Below, one piece after another: positions 51,708-60,437 of a stretch of 64,000 nt of DNA. The stretch's first letter is position 1, and each line of letters begins with the position of its first letter. The stretch is from Betaproteobacteria bacterium Ga0077526. GTDB taxonomy: Bacteria; Pseudomonadota; Gammaproteobacteria; Burkholderiales; Ga0077523. The translations under genes were made by a program, and so were the position numbers. Location of the stretch: assembly GCA_001464765.1 (NCBI GenBank), contig LNDV01000014.1, positions 89,584 to 153,583 of the forward strand, written 5' to 3'. The notes below the pieces were generated by a model. The model did no database searches. It saw nothing but the letters and a program-made list of their open reading frames with translations, and had not been told where the DNA came from.

Positions 51708-52613
51708 ATGGGCAGTACGCCGCACGCCCGCCATCCCCTCCGGGGCGTTCTCCTCATCATGACGGCCGTGTTCATGTTCTCGTCCATGGACACGCTTGCG
51801 AAGTATCTGCTGCGCACCTATCCGGTCGCGCCGCTCATCTGGGCGCGGTACTTCGTGCAGTTCGCCTTCATCCTCGTCGTGTTCGGCCCGCGCATGGGCA
51901 TGGGCCTCGTTCGGACAAAGCACCCGGCCCTGCAGTCGCTGCGCGGACTGCTGCTCGTCTGCTCCACGGCCTTCTTCTACCTGTCGCTCAAGTTCCTGCC
52001 GCTCGCGGAAGCCGCGGCGATCAGCTTTGTCGGCCCGGTGATGGTCACGGCGCTGTCAGGGCCGCTCCTGGGCGAGAAGGTCGGGCGCCGGCAATGGATC
52101 GCCGTGATGCTGGGCTTCCTCGGCGTGCTGATCATCGTGCGGCCCGGGGGCGCCGTGTTCAGCCCCGTCGTGCTCCTCCCGCTCATCTGCGCGCTGTTCT
52201 TCAGCCTCTATCAGATCGCGACCCGCAAGGTGGCGGGGCGCGACGATTCGATGACCACGCTCTTCTTCGGCGCGCTGGTGGGCGCCGTGGCCCTGAGCGT
52301 CGCCCTGCCCTTCATGTGGCAGACACCCACGCTGCTGCAGGGCGTGCTGATCCTGTGCGTAGGACTGCTGGGCGGTTTCGGGCACTGGCTGCTGATCCGC
52401 GCGGTCGAGCACGCCTCGCCGATGGCGCTGGCGCCCTTCGTCTATGTGCAGCTGGTCTGGTCCACGACGCTCGCTTGGCTCGCCTTCGGTGACTTCCCGG
52501 ACGGCGGCACCCTGTCGGGCATGGCGGTGATCATCCTGGCCGGCATGCTCGCGGTGAACTGGAAGCACATGCGGGGACGTCCCAACCCCACCGACCAGAC
52601 GCAAACACACTGA
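51708..52613 (+). CDS. DMT family permease (EamA-type)
   Basis: The 301-residue protein has ten predicted membrane helices in two EamA repeats, each of about five helices. Members move drugs, amino acids or metabolites. It starts three bases after the enolase-like gene and is followed by a thioesterase after seven bases, so the phosphotransferase, enolase-like protein, permease and thioesterase may form one operon. The substrate is unknown. Confidence 0.85.
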   Translation: MGSTPHARHPLRGVLLIMTAVFMFSSMDTLAKYLLRTYPVAPLIWARYFVQFAFILVVFGPRMGMGLVRTKHPALQSLRGLLLVCSTAFFYLSLKFLPLAEAAAISFVGPVMVTALSGPLLGEKVGRRQWIAVMLGFLGVLIIVRPGGAVFSPVVLLPLICALFFSLYQIATRKVAGRDDSMTTLFFGALVGAVALSVALPFMWQTPTLLQGVLILCVGLLGGFGHWLLIRAVEHASPMALAPFVYVQLVWSTTLAWLAFGDFPDGGTLSGMAVIILAGMLAVNWKHMRGRPNPTDQTQTH

Positions 52614-52620
52614 GCCCATC

Positions 52621-53061
52621 ATGAGCAAACCCGAACCGCTGCCGCGCGCTGCCTACCGGCACTTCCAGACCATCCCGACGCGCTGGATGGACAACGACGT
52701 CTACGGCCATGTGAACAACGTCGTGTACTACTCGTACTTCGACACGGTGGTGAACCAGTACCTGATCGAACAGGGCGTGCTGGATATCGAGCGCAGTCCC
52801 GTGGTCGGCCTGGTCGTCGAGACACAGTGCAACTACTTCGCGTCGATCACCTTCCCGGATACCGTGCACGCCGGCCTGCGCGTCACCCGGCTGGGCTCGA
52901 GCAGCGTGCGCTACGAGATCGGCCTGTTCCGCAACGATGACCCCGAGACGGCCGCCCGCGGACACTTCATTCATGTGTACGTGGACCGGGAGACCCGGCG
53001 CCCCGTGGAACTGCCCGCTCCCTTGCGCGCCACCCTGGAGAAACTCGTCCCGCCTACCTGA
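52621..53061 (+). CDS. Hotdog-fold acyl-CoA thioesterase (4-hydroxybenzoyl-CoA thioesterase type)
   Basis: The 146-residue product has the family signature [14 protein letters not shown] near residue 20, where the aspartate is catalytic, and the Y-Y-S-Y-F-D segment that follows. It hydrolyses acyl-CoA thioesters; the natural acyl group is unknown. It ends the run that began with the phosphotransferase. It is a typical YbgC-like length. Confidence 0.88.
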   Translation: MSKPEPLPRAAYRHFQTIPTRWMDNDVYGHVNNVVYYSYFDTVVNQYLIEQGVLDIERSPVVGLVVETQCNYFASITFPDTVHAGLRVTRLGSSSVRYEIGLFRNDDPETAARGHFIHVYVDRETRRPVELPAPLRATLEKLVPPT

Positions 53062-53366
53062 GCAGGCGCGGCACCGACCCGGGAATAACTCCTGATTCCG
53101 ATCGTCGTGAATGAGAATGGTTTGCAGTGCCTGGGGTGATGGGCTAAATTCCCGAGTTCCCGCCGGGGCTGGCACCGCGGCGGCGAAACTTCCGGCAGAA
53201 CGTCCACGATGGTCTCGAGCATGTCGCAATCCGACCCCGCGATCGGGGGTGTCCCCAAGGTTTACCCGGGCTCCATGGCGGCCAAGGCCCCTGAAGGATC
53301 ACGCCCGCCTGGTCGCACGGTCACGGGCGCCCCCTGCCGGCCCGCCAGACGCAGTCCCGGTGCCCC
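53062..53366. other. 305-base gap upstream of the second tonB operon
   Basis: No gene is seen. It holds a Fur-like site at 53112-53126 and should contain the promoter of the tonB-exbB-exbD operon. No terminator for the upstream run was recognised. Confidence 0.4.
53112..53126. promoter_or_regulatory. Possible Fur box upstream of the second tonB operon
   Basis: TGAGAATGGTTTGCA matches ten of the fourteen defined positions of the 7-1-7 Fur consensus TGATAAT-N-ATTATCA. It lies about 240 bases before tonB, which is often iron-regulated. The match is partial and the distance is long, so this is a suggestion. Confidence 0.35.
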
Positions 53367-54083
53367 ATGGGGGGTCTGATGCCCGGCGGCCGCCAGTCGG
53401 CCGTTCTCGTACTCATCGTGCTGCTGCACGTGGGCTTCTTCTATGCGCTCCAGGCGGGCCTCATGCGCAAGGCCTCCAATTTCGTCCAGGAGGAAGTGGT
53501 CGCGCGGCTGATCCTGCCCGATCCGCCCGTGGAACCGACTCCACCCCCGCCCCCGCCGCCTCCGCCCCCGAAAGTCGTGGCCACACCGCCTCCCCCGCCG
53601 CCGACACCACGCGAGACGGTCAAGCCGGTGGACACGCCGCCTCCACCCACGGCGATCACTCTGCCGGCTGCGCCGGTCGAGCCTCCGCCGAAACCGGCGG
53701 AACCCGCCCCGGTGGTCGTGGCTCCGGGCCCGCCCGATCCCGCACCGCCTCCGCCCGTGGTCGCGGCACCTCCGCCGCCGCCCGCGCAACCGGTGGTCCG
53801 CTCCATCGGGGACGCCGGCATCGAATACATCCGTGCACCGCAGACCACCTATCCGCAGATCTCGATGCGGCTGCGCGAAACCGGCGATCTGCTGCTTCGC
53901 GTGCTGGTGAGTGAACAGGGAAAGGTCGAGAAGGTCGAGGTGCAGAAACCAAGCGGATTCCCCCGGCTCGACGCCGCGGCCCGGGAGGCCGCCTTGCGGG
54001 CCGTATTCAAGCCCTACCTGGACGGCGGGCGTGCCGTGCCCGTCTGGGTAGTGGTACCGTTTTCCTTCAAGCTGGATTCCTGA
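53367..54083 (+). CDS. tonB: TonB energy transducer, second system
   Basis: The 238-residue product has a membrane helix near residues 12-30, a proline-rich spacer (about 50-145, long runs of P and P-x-P) and a TonB C-terminal domain (about 155-238, T-Y-P-Q-I-S-M-R and L-R-V-L-V-S-E-Q-G). The start codon at 53367 is the first of two nearby ATG codons (53367 and 53379). Unlike the system at 37602-39419, tonB comes first here. It is followed by exbB after 17 bases. Confidence 0.87.
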   Translation: MGGLMPGGRQSAVLVLIVLLHVGFFYALQAGLMRKASNFVQEEVVARLILPDPPVEPTPPPPPPPPPPKVVATPPPPPPTPRETVKPVDTPPPPTAITLPAAPVEPPPKPAEPAPVVVAPGPPDPAPPPPVVAAPPPPPAQPVVRSIGDAGIEYIRAPQTTYPQISMRLRETGDLLLRVLVSEQGKVEKVEVQKPSGFPRLDAAAREAALRAVFKPYLDGGRAVPVWVVVPFSFKLDS

Positions 54084-54100
54084 CAAAGGGGTAGCGAATC

Positions 54101-54841
54101 GTGGGTCAGTTCGGACTGGATCATCTCTGGGCCAATGCGGATGCCATCCAGAAGGCTGTGGCCATCCTGCTCGTCATCATGTCGGCGATGTCGTGGTACG
54201 TGATCGTGATGAAGGGCATCGCCCTCACGCGCCTCCAGCGCAGCGCCACGCAGGCCCGCGACGCCTTCTGGCAGGCGCGATCGGTGCCCGAGGGGCTGCA
54301 GGCTCTCGGCTCGCCCGAGGACAACCCGTTCGCCGCGCTCGCGCAGGCTGGCGTGGACAGCGCGCAGCATCACCGCAGCCACGAAGGCACCCTAGGGGGC
54401 AGCATGGGCCGCAGCGAGTGGCTGATGAGCTGCCTGCGCGCCTCCATCGACGACAGCAACGCGAAGCTGCAGACGGGGCTCTCGGTCCTCGCGTCCGTGT
54501 CCTCCACCGCGCCGTTCGTGGGCCTCTTCGGCACGGTATGGGGCATCTACCACGCGCTCGTCGCCATCGGGCTGGCCGGCCAGGCCTCGCTCGACAAGGT
54601 TGCCGGTCCCGTGGGTGAGGCTCTGATCATGACGGCCCTGGGTCTCGCGGTCGCGATCCCCGCGGCGCTCGGCTACAACGCCCTGGTGCGTGGCAACAAA
54701 TCCCTGCTGTCGAAGCTGAACCGCTTCGGATTCGATCTGCACGCGTTCTTCCTCACCGGCTCCCGCGTCGGCGACGGTGCCTCGCCCGCCGGCGGTGTCC
54801 GCGACGCGAAGCTCACCGCCGTCACCGGCGCGAAGGCCTGA
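54101..54841 (+). CDS. exbB: ExbB/TolQ family proton channel protein, second system
   Basis: The 246-residue product has three membrane helices, with the ExbB cytoplasmic loop between helices 1 and 2 (about 45-135) and S-T-A-P-F-V-G-L-F-G-T-V-W-G in the second helix. The GTG start has AAAGGGG upstream. It lies between tonB and exbD in the order tonB-exbB-exbD. The sequence differs from the shorter ExbB at 38793, so the two systems probably serve different receptors. Confidence 0.9.
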   Translation: MGQFGLDHLWANADAIQKAVAILLVIMSAMSWYVIVMKGIALTRLQRSATQARDAFWQARSVPEGLQALGSPEDNPFAALAQAGVDSAQHHRSHEGTLGGSMGRSEWLMSCLRASIDDSNAKLQTGLSVLASVSSTAPFVGLFGTVWGIYHALVAIGLAGQASLDKVAGPVGEALIMTALGLAVAIPAALGYNALVRGNKSLLSKLNRFGFDLHAFFLTGSRVGDGASPAGGVRDAKLTAVTGAKA

Positions 54842-54852
54842 GGAGCACCACC

Positions 54853-55269
54853 ATGGCAATGGGTTCCCTGGGCGACGGCGAGGACGACTTCAATCCGGAG
54901 ATCAACACCACGCCCCTCGTGGACGTGATGCTGGTGCTGCTGATCATCTTCATGATCACCATTCCGGTCATGAACCACGCGGTGAAGATCGACCTGCCGC
55001 GGGCCACCAACCAGCCGAACGAGATCAAGCCCGAGAACATCAACCTCTCGGTGGACGAGAACGGCAAGATCTTCTGGAACGTCGAGGAGATCTCCCTCGA
55101 GGTGCTGACCAGCCGCATCGCGGAGTCGGCCAAGATGGAGCCCCAGCCCGAGATCCACATCCGCGGCGCGCGGACGGTCCAGTACGAGAAGGTCGCGCAG
55201 ATCATGGCAGCCGTGCAGCGCGGCGGCCTCAAGAAGATCGGGTTCCCGCTCGATCCGTCCATGCAGTAA
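54853..55269 (+). CDS. exbD: ExbD/TolR family biopolymer transport protein, second system
   Basis: The 138-residue product has N-T-T-P-L-V-D-V-M-L-V-L-L-I-I-F-M (membrane helix with the aspartate that takes part in proton flow) near residue 25, then a periplasmic domain. It is the last gene of the tonB-exbB-exbD operon, 11 bases after exbB. Confidence 0.9.
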   Translation: MAMGSLGDGEDDFNPEINTTPLVDVMLVLLIIFMITIPVMNHAVKIDLPRATNQPNEIKPENINLSVDENGKIFWNVEEISLEVLTSRIAESAKMEPQPEIHIRGARTVQYEKVAQIMAAVQRGGLKKIGFPLDPSMQ

Positions 55270-55305
55270 CCCTTCCCCGCCATCCCATCCCCGACGTCGC
55301 CCGGC

Positions 55306-55488
55306 ATGGTGGAAGTCCTCGACTGGTGGCGGGTGTATGTCACCCTGCTCGCCGGTCTCCTCGTCGGCACCGGTCTGCTCTGGGCCGGGGACGATGCTCC
55401 CTGGGCCTCGATGGCCGCCATCGCGACGGCGGCGGTCGGTCTCGTCGGCGGCCTCCTCTGGCACGCACGCGCCCACCCCCGTTCCTGA
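55306..55488 (+). CDS. Small hypothetical membrane protein
   Basis: The 60-residue product has two membrane helices (about 9-27 and 33-52) and a basic C-terminus. It lies 36 bases after exbD and 129 bases before the GGDEF-EAL gene. There is no recognised family and no strong ribosome site, so it may be a real small protein or chance. No other gene explains this gap. Confidence 0.4.
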   Translation: MVEVLDWWRVYVTLLAGLLVGTGLLWAGDDAPWASMAAIATAAVGLVGGLLWHARAHPRS

Positions 55489-55616
55489 AGCTGCCCCTGG
55501 TCCCGTCCGGGGCTTCGCAAAACTGAAGATTTTCAGCTTTCACCCGTTAGTGGAGGGCCGGCGCATGTTCGAGGGGACGAGCCGGCCACGATTGGCTATG
55601 GGAAGAGGCGACAGGC

Positions 55617-57713
55617 ATGGCGGGAGCGGGGGCATTGGTAAGGACGGCCGAGGCGGCACAAGGCACGTCGGCGCAGGTGGGGGACCACGCCAAGCTCGCG
55701 CTCGTGGCCCAGTACACCGACAACCCCGTCATCATCACGGACCGTGAAGGCCGTATCGAATGGGTGAATCAGGCATTCACCCGACTCACCGAATACCGCC
55801 TCGAAGAAGTCATCGGCAAGCGCCCGGGCAGCATCCTGCAGGGCCCCGGGACCGACCTGCGCGTCGTCCGGGAGATCGGAGAGAACCTGCGCGCCGGCCG
55901 TGGTTTCCGCCGGCAGATCGTCAACTACAGCAAGTCCGGGCGCCAGTACGTCCTCGAACTCGATGTCCAGCCCGTCCAGGGAGCGGACGGCAGCATCGAG
56001 AGCTTCATCGCGATCGAGCGTGACGTCACCGAGAGCGGCGAGGTGCTCAAGCTCGCTCTGGAAAGTGCGCGCCAGGGCGTCTGGCACTGGAACGCAGGCA
56101 ATGACAAGGTCGTGCTGAGCAGCCATTTCCTGCCCCTGTTCGGCTACGACCTGCAGACCGCCACGGCCATCGAGCCGACCCTCGTTTCCATCACCCACCC
56201 GGACGACCGTCACGCGCTCGAACGCTGGTACGAGCAACTGAAGGAAGGCCGTCTGGACGAGGGCGAGATCGAGTACCGCATCGCGACGGCGTCGGGCGAA
56301 TGGCACTGGATCCTGTCACGCGGACGCGTCGTGGTCGATTCGCGGGCACGCGACACCCGGCGCCTGATCGGCATCCACAACGACATCACGCAGCGCAAGA
56401 CCGCAGAGGACCAGATCCGGCGCATGGCGTACTTCGATACGCTTACCGGGCTGCCCAACCGCACGCTTCTGATCGATCGCCTGAGTCAGTCCCTGAGTCT
56501 CGCGCGACGCAATCACACCCAGCTCGGGGTACTGTTCCTCGATCTGGACAACTTCAAGAACGTGAACGACGGTCTCGGCCACGAAACGGGTGATCGACTG
56601 CTGGTCAACGTGGCGTCGCGAGTCACTGGCGCCCTCCGCGCGGAAAGCGTCGTCGCGCGTCTGGGCGGCGACGAGTTTGTTGTGCTCCTGCCGGATCTGC
56701 GCGAAGCCGAAGAGGCTGCCGTCACGGCACGACGCATCCTCGAAGTGCTGATCGAATCGGCGGGCGCCGAGTTCGCGGTCACCGCCAGCATCGGCATCGC
56801 GCTGTTCCCCAACGACGGCGACGATCCGCTCACGCTCATCAAGAACGCCGACACGGCGATGTACGCGGCGAAGGATTCGGGCCGCAACGGATTCCGCTTC
56901 TTCACGCACTCGATGAACGACAGCGTGATGGGCACGCTCAAGCTGGAGACCCGCCTGCGCCAGGCGATCCGCGAGGGCACCTTCTACCTGCTGTATCAGC
57001 CGAAGGTGGAAGCACGCACCGGCAACATCGTCGGCATGGAAGCGCTGATCCGCTGGAACGACCCCGAACTCGGTATCGTGCCGCCCAACGAATTCGTCCC
57101 GGTGGCCGAGCGCCACGGACTCATCCGCGCCCTCGGCGACTGGGTCCTGAATGCCGCCTGCAAGCAGAACGTGGCCTGGCAGCGCGCCGGCTTGCCGCCG
57201 CTGCCCGTGGCCGTGAACGTGTCGGCACTCGACTTCGACGATCCGGAACTTCCGGCGCGCATCCGCCGCGCGCTGCAGGAGACCGGTCTCGAAGCGCGTT
57301 ACCTCGAAATCGAACTCACCGAGAGCGCGCTCATGAAGGACGCGGAGCGCACCACGGCGCTCCTGCACGAGATCAAGGCACTCGGCGTGAGCATCGCCAT
57401 CGATGACTTCGGCACGGGATACAGTTCGCTCGCCTACCTCGGCACCTTCCCCATCGATCGTCTGAAGATCGACCGTTCCTTCGTGCGCGACCTGCCGTCG
57501 GTGAACTCCGCGGCGGAGATCACACGAGCAATCATCGGCATCGCCAAGCGCTTGAGTCTCAGCGTGGTCGCCGAGGGCGTCGAAACGCAGGACCACGCCA
57601 AATTCCTGCAGGACGAGCAGTGCGACGATCTGCAGGGCTACCTGTTCAGCCGCCCGCTCCCCGCGACGGATTTCGAAGCGATGCTCCGCGGCGGCTCGGT
57701 CCACCCGACCTGA
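55617..57713 (+). CDS. PAS-PAS-GGDEF-EAL cyclic-di-GMP turnover protein
   Basis: The 698-residue protein has two PAS sensory domains (about 25-140 and 145-265), a diguanylate cyclase domain with an intact G-G-D-E-F (about residue 352) and a phosphodiesterase domain with an intact E-A-L (about residue 474) and D-D-F-G-T-G-Y-S-S-L. Both enzymatic halves look active. The first PAS has N-P-x-I and a G-S-I-L-Q-G-P-G-T-D segment that lacks the LOV cysteine, so light sensing by flavin is not expected. No membrane segment is present. It controls a second messenger for motility, biofilm or similar. Confidence 0.93.
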   Translation: MAGAGALVRTAEAAQGTSAQVGDHAKLALVAQYTDNPVIITDREGRIEWVNQAFTRLTEYRLEEVIGKRPGSILQGPGTDLRVVREIGENLRAGRGFRRQIVNYSKSGRQYVLELDVQPVQGADGSIESFIAIERDVTESGEVLKLALESARQGVWHWNAGNDKVVLSSHFLPLFGYDLQTATAIEPTLVSITHPDDRHALERWYEQLKEGRLDEGEIEYRIATASGEWHWILSRGRVVVDSRARDTRRLIGIHNDITQRKTAEDQIRRMAYFDTLTGLPNRTLLIDRLSQSLSLARRNHTQLGVLFLDLDNFKNVNDGLGHETGDRLLVNVASRVTGALRAESVVARLGGDEFVVLLPDLREAEEAAVTARRILEVLIESAGAEFAVTASIGIALFPNDGDDPLTLIKNADTAMYAAKDSGRNGFRFFTHSMNDSVMGTLKLETRLRQAIREGTFYLLYQPKVEARTGNIVGMEALIRWNDPELGIVPPNEFVPVAERHGLIRALGDWVLNAACKQNVAWQRAGLPPLPVAVNVSALDFDDPELPARIRRALQETGLEARYLEIELTESALMKDAERTTALLHEIKALGVSIAIDDFGTGYSSLAYLGTFPIDRLKIDRSFVRDLPSVNSAAEITRAIIGIAKRLSLSVVAEGVETQDHAKFLQDEQCDDLQGYLFSRPLPATDFEAMLRGGSVHPT

Positions 57714-57837
57714 CGCACCGCGGCGTCAGCCGCAACCCTCGCCGTCCTGCGCGGCGCCGCCCTCCCCTGTGAAGTCCGGGTCTCCCGCATGCCGTACCGA
57801 TACAATCGGCGGCCTTGCCGATCGGAGTCGCCCGCCC

Positions 57838-58839
57838 ATGTCCGCCCTGCCCGTTTCCATGCATGCCGTCGAGATCGCCCAGCCCGGCGGTCCCGAAGTC
57901 CTTCGCCCCATCGAGCGGCCGCTGCCCGAGACCCGTCCCGGCGAAGTCCTGATCCGCGTGGAAGCCGCCGGCGTGAACCGGCCCGACGTGCTCCAGCGCA
58001 TGGGGCTCTATCCGCTCCCACCCGGTGTTTCGGATCTGCCGGGCCTCGAAGTCGCCGGGACGATCGCCGCCATCGGCGAAGGCGTGACGGGGTGGAAGCT
58101 CGGCGATGCCGTATGCGCCCTGACCCCGGGCGGTGGCTACGCAGAGTACTGCACCACACCCGCGGGTCAGTGCCTGCGGACGCCTTCCGGGTTGTCGATG
58201 ATCGAAGCCGCCTCGCTGCCCGAGACCTGCTTCACCGTCTGGATCAACGTGTTCGACCGCGGCGGTCTGAAGGCCGGGGAGACATTCCTCGTGCAGGGCG
58301 GCTCCAGCGGAATCGGTGTGACCGCCATCCAGATGGCGCGGGCCTTCGGCCATCGTGTCTTCGCGACGGCCGGCAGCGACGAGAAATGCCGCGCCTGCGA
58401 GGCGCTCGGCGCCGAACGCGCGATCAACTACCGCACCGAGGACTTCGTGGCGGTCATCAAGGAACTCACGGCGCGCAAAGGCGTGGACGTGATCCTCGAC
58501 ATGGTCGGCGGCGACTATGTTCCCCGCGAACTCAAGTGCCTGGCCGCGGACGGGCGCCTGTCGCTCATCGCCTTCCTCGGCGGTTCCACTGCGACGTTCG
58601 ACATGAGCGACATCCTGTATCGGCGGCTCACGATCACGGGCTCCACACTGCGTCCGCGCAGCGTGGAATACAAGACCGAGGTTGCGCAGGCACTCACAAG
58701 GAAAGTGTGGCCGCTCGTGGAGTCCCGCGCCATCAAGCCGGTGATCCACGCCACCTTCCCCCTCGCGCAGGCCGCCGACGCCCATCGGCTGATGGAGTCG
58801 AGCACGCACGTGGGCAAGATCGTCCTGCGAGTGGCCTGA
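57838..58839 (+). CDS. NAD(P)H-quinone oxidoreductase (zeta-crystallin/PIG3 type)
   Basis: The 333-residue product has the zinc-free medium-chain dehydrogenase/reductase layout: P-G-E-V-L-I-R-V near residue 35, G-V-N-R-P-D, and the nucleotide-binding V-Q-G-G-S-S-G-I-G (about residue 155). It reduces quinones or similar carbonyls. The ATG at 57838 is chosen because it begins the conserved N-terminus; the frame runs a further 23 codons upstream. It is followed after seven bases by the barnase gene, but their functions are unrelated. Confidence 0.88.
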   Translation: MSALPVSMHAVEIAQPGGPEVLRPIERPLPETRPGEVLIRVEAAGVNRPDVLQRMGLYPLPPGVSDLPGLEVAGTIAAIGEGVTGWKLGDAVCALTPGGGYAEYCTTPAGQCLRTPSGLSMIEAASLPETCFTVWINVFDRGGLKAGETFLVQGGSSGIGVTAIQMARAFGHRVFATAGSDEKCRACEALGAERAINYRTEDFVAVIKELTARKGVDVILDMVGGDYVPRELKCLAADGRLSLIAFLGGSTATFDMSDILYRRLTITGSTLRPRSVEYKTEVAQALTRKVWPLVESRAIKPVIHATFPLAQAADAHRLMESSTHVGKIVLRVA

Positions 58840-58846
58840 GTACGCC

Positions 58847-59224
58847 ATGAGACGCTTCGCCGCAGGCTGGCTGAGTGCGGTTGCGCTCCTGCTTCTGGCG
58901 CTCGTGGCGGGGAATGCCCCGGCGCGCGAGCCGCTGCCGCTGCCGACCATCGCCGCCTCGGAACTCCCGCCCGAGGCGCGGACGACCCTGGCGCTGATCC
59001 GCGCCGGCGGTCCCTTCCCGTATTCGCGCGACGGCATCGTGTTCGGCAACCGCGAGAAGATTCTGCCCCGCAGACCCTACGGCTACTACCGGGAGTACAC
59101 CGTGAAGACGCCAGGGCGGCAGGACCGCGGACCACGACGCATCGTGACCGGCGGGCGCACCAAGTACTTCTGGACCGCCGATCACTACCGGAGCTTCGCT
59201 CGCATTCAGGGGGTCGACCAATGA
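58847..59224 (+). CDS. Secreted barnase-type ribonuclease
   Basis: The 125-residue product has a signal peptide (about residues 1-26, cleavage near A-P-A-R) and a barnase (ribonuclease N1/T1) fold. The three catalytic positions are visible: glutamate in Y-Y-R-E-Y-T, arginine in P-R-R-I-V and histidine in T-A-D-H-Y-R-S-F. It cleaves RNA after guanine. The stop overlaps the barstar gene start (ATGA), so toxin and inhibitor are made together. It may be a secreted scavenging or competition RNase. Confidence 0.9.
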   Translation: MRRFAAGWLSAVALLLLALVAGNAPAREPLPLPTIAASELPPEARTTLALIRAGGPFPYSRDGIVFGNREKILPRRPYGYYREYTVKTPGRQDRGPRRIVTGGRTKYFWTADHYRSFARIQGVDQ

Positions 59225-59643
59225 CACTGACAGAAGCCGTGGCCCGGCGCCGCAACGGCGTGTACTACGTCGACGGGCCGGTCGCCCCGGCGTGCCGTCT
59301 CGCGACGCCGCCGGCGAGGCACGTGCTGCTGCACGGCGCAGAAGACCGGTCCGGCCTGCTGACCGCGATCGGACGGGCACTGCGCCTGCCCGACTGGTTC
59401 GGCCACAACTGGGATGCCCTGGAGGAGTCGCTGCTGGATCTGCCGCTCGGGCCGGGCGGGCTGGTGCTGGAACTGTCCGGAATGGAAGCATTGAGCCGAG
59501 ACGACCCGGCCAGCTTCGAGACCCTGATCGAGATTCTCGGAGCGGCTTCCCGACAATGGGACGACCTGGGGGTCCGGTTTCTGGCGGTGATCACCGGCGC
59601 GCGGCCGACCGGCAGTACCTTGGAAACGCTGGATCCCGCCTGA
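59221..59643 (+). CDS. Barstar-family ribonuclease inhibitor
   Basis: The 140-residue product has the barstar core W-F-G-H-N-W-D-A-L-E-E-S-L (about residues 60-72). This matches the barnase-binding helix Y-Y-G-E-N-L-D-A-L-W-D-C-L with the key aspartate kept (D35 in barstar) and the second one replaced by glutamate. It has an N-terminal extension of about 35 residues. It lacks a signal peptide, as needed to protect the cytoplasm. It overlaps the barnase gene by four bases. Confidence 0.88.
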   Translation: MTLTEAVARRRNGVYYVDGPVAPACRLATPPARHVLLHGAEDRSGLLTAIGRALRLPDWFGHNWDALEESLLDLPLGPGGLVLELSGMEALSRDDPASFETLIEILGAASRQWDDLGVRFLAVITGARPTGSTLETLDPA

Positions 59644-59725
59644 TGCTCCCGGGCTCACCGGGTCTGGCGGGAAGTCGGCCCCTCGCTGCGCGCGAAGGTC
59701 CGGGCTGACGACGACGGGACGGCGA

Positions 59726-60253
59726 TCAGTTGCCGACGGCTTCCGAGTCTTCCGGCGGGCGCACCCAGTAGGGGTCCGGTTCGAGAGAGATCAGGCGGGC
59801 GAGTTCGGACAGCGCCTGTTGGTAGACGTCCCGCTTGAAGTCCACCACGGCCTCGAGCGGCACCCAGTAGCGCTGCCAGCGCCAGGCGTCGAATTCGGGC
59901 TTGTCGGACCGGCGCAGGCTCACGTCGCAATCGCGGCCGACCAGACGCAGGAGAAACCAGATCTGCTTCTGGCCCCGGTAGTTGAAACGGGGGTCGCGGC
60001 GGACCCAGTGCCGGGGGACGTCATAGCGGAGCCATTCCCGGGTACGGCCGAGCACGCGCACGTGCTCGGGGTCGAGCCCGACCTCTTCCTGCAGTTCGCG
60101 GAACATCGCCTCTTCGGGGGTTTCGCCCGACTTGATGCCGCCCTGCGGAAACTGCCAGGCGTGTTCCCGGACACGTTTGGCCCAGAACACGTCGTTCCGG
60201 GGATTCAACAGCACGATGCCGACGTTGGGGCGATAACCGTCTCGATCGATCAT
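59726..60253 (-). CDS. rppH: RNA pyrophosphohydrolase
   Basis: The 175-residue product has a full Nudix box (G-G-I-K-S-G-E-T-x5-R-E-L-Q-E-E-V-G, about residues 38-58) in the RppH context [14 protein letters not shown] at the start. It removes pyrophosphate from the 5' end of mRNA to begin decay. It lies near proS, the usual arrangement in Betaproteobacteria. It is also close to the convergent barstar gene and a REP element downstream of spermidine-synthase-like. Confidence 0.94.
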   Translation of the reverse strand: MIDRDGYRPNVGIVLLNPRNDVFWAKRVREHAWQFPQGGIKSGETPEEAMFRELQEEVGLDPEHVRVLGRTREWLRYDVPRHWVRRDPRFNYRGQKQIWFLLRLVGRDCDVSLRRSDKPEFDAWRWQRYWVPLEAVVDFKRDVYQQALSELARLISLEPDPYWVRPPEDSEAVGN

Positions 60254-60437
60254 GGTCGACTTCTTGTGGGCCTCGCTACGATGCGTCGAATTCTTTCACA
60301 AACCGACCAGCGACGGAACTGGCGCCCCGTCACTGTTTGCCGCCGCATCCCCGGACTGCGCTTCGCTCCAGCCGGGCTACGCACCTTCCCCCTTCCACAC
60401 CTTCACGCTTTCACGCCTTCACGGCTTGACTTGCCAA
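60254..60437. repeat. Gap with REP element C and a CTTCACGCC-type tract
   Basis: The 184 bases between rppH and the spermidine-synthase-like gene contain the REP-type palindrome CCCCGGACTGCGC...CCGGGCTACG at 60349-60381, followed by a pyrimidine tract (CCTTCCCCCTTCCAC) and CTTCACGCTTTCACGCCTTCACGG at about 60385-60425, which is the reverse complement of the GTGAAGG-type repeat in islands A and B. No gene is seen. Confidence 0.7.

Noticed and set aside
58847..59643. Barnase-barstar pair considered as part of a polymorphic toxin or type VI effector system
   Set aside because: The RNase has an ordinary signal peptide and no delivery domain, and no secretion-system gene is nearby.
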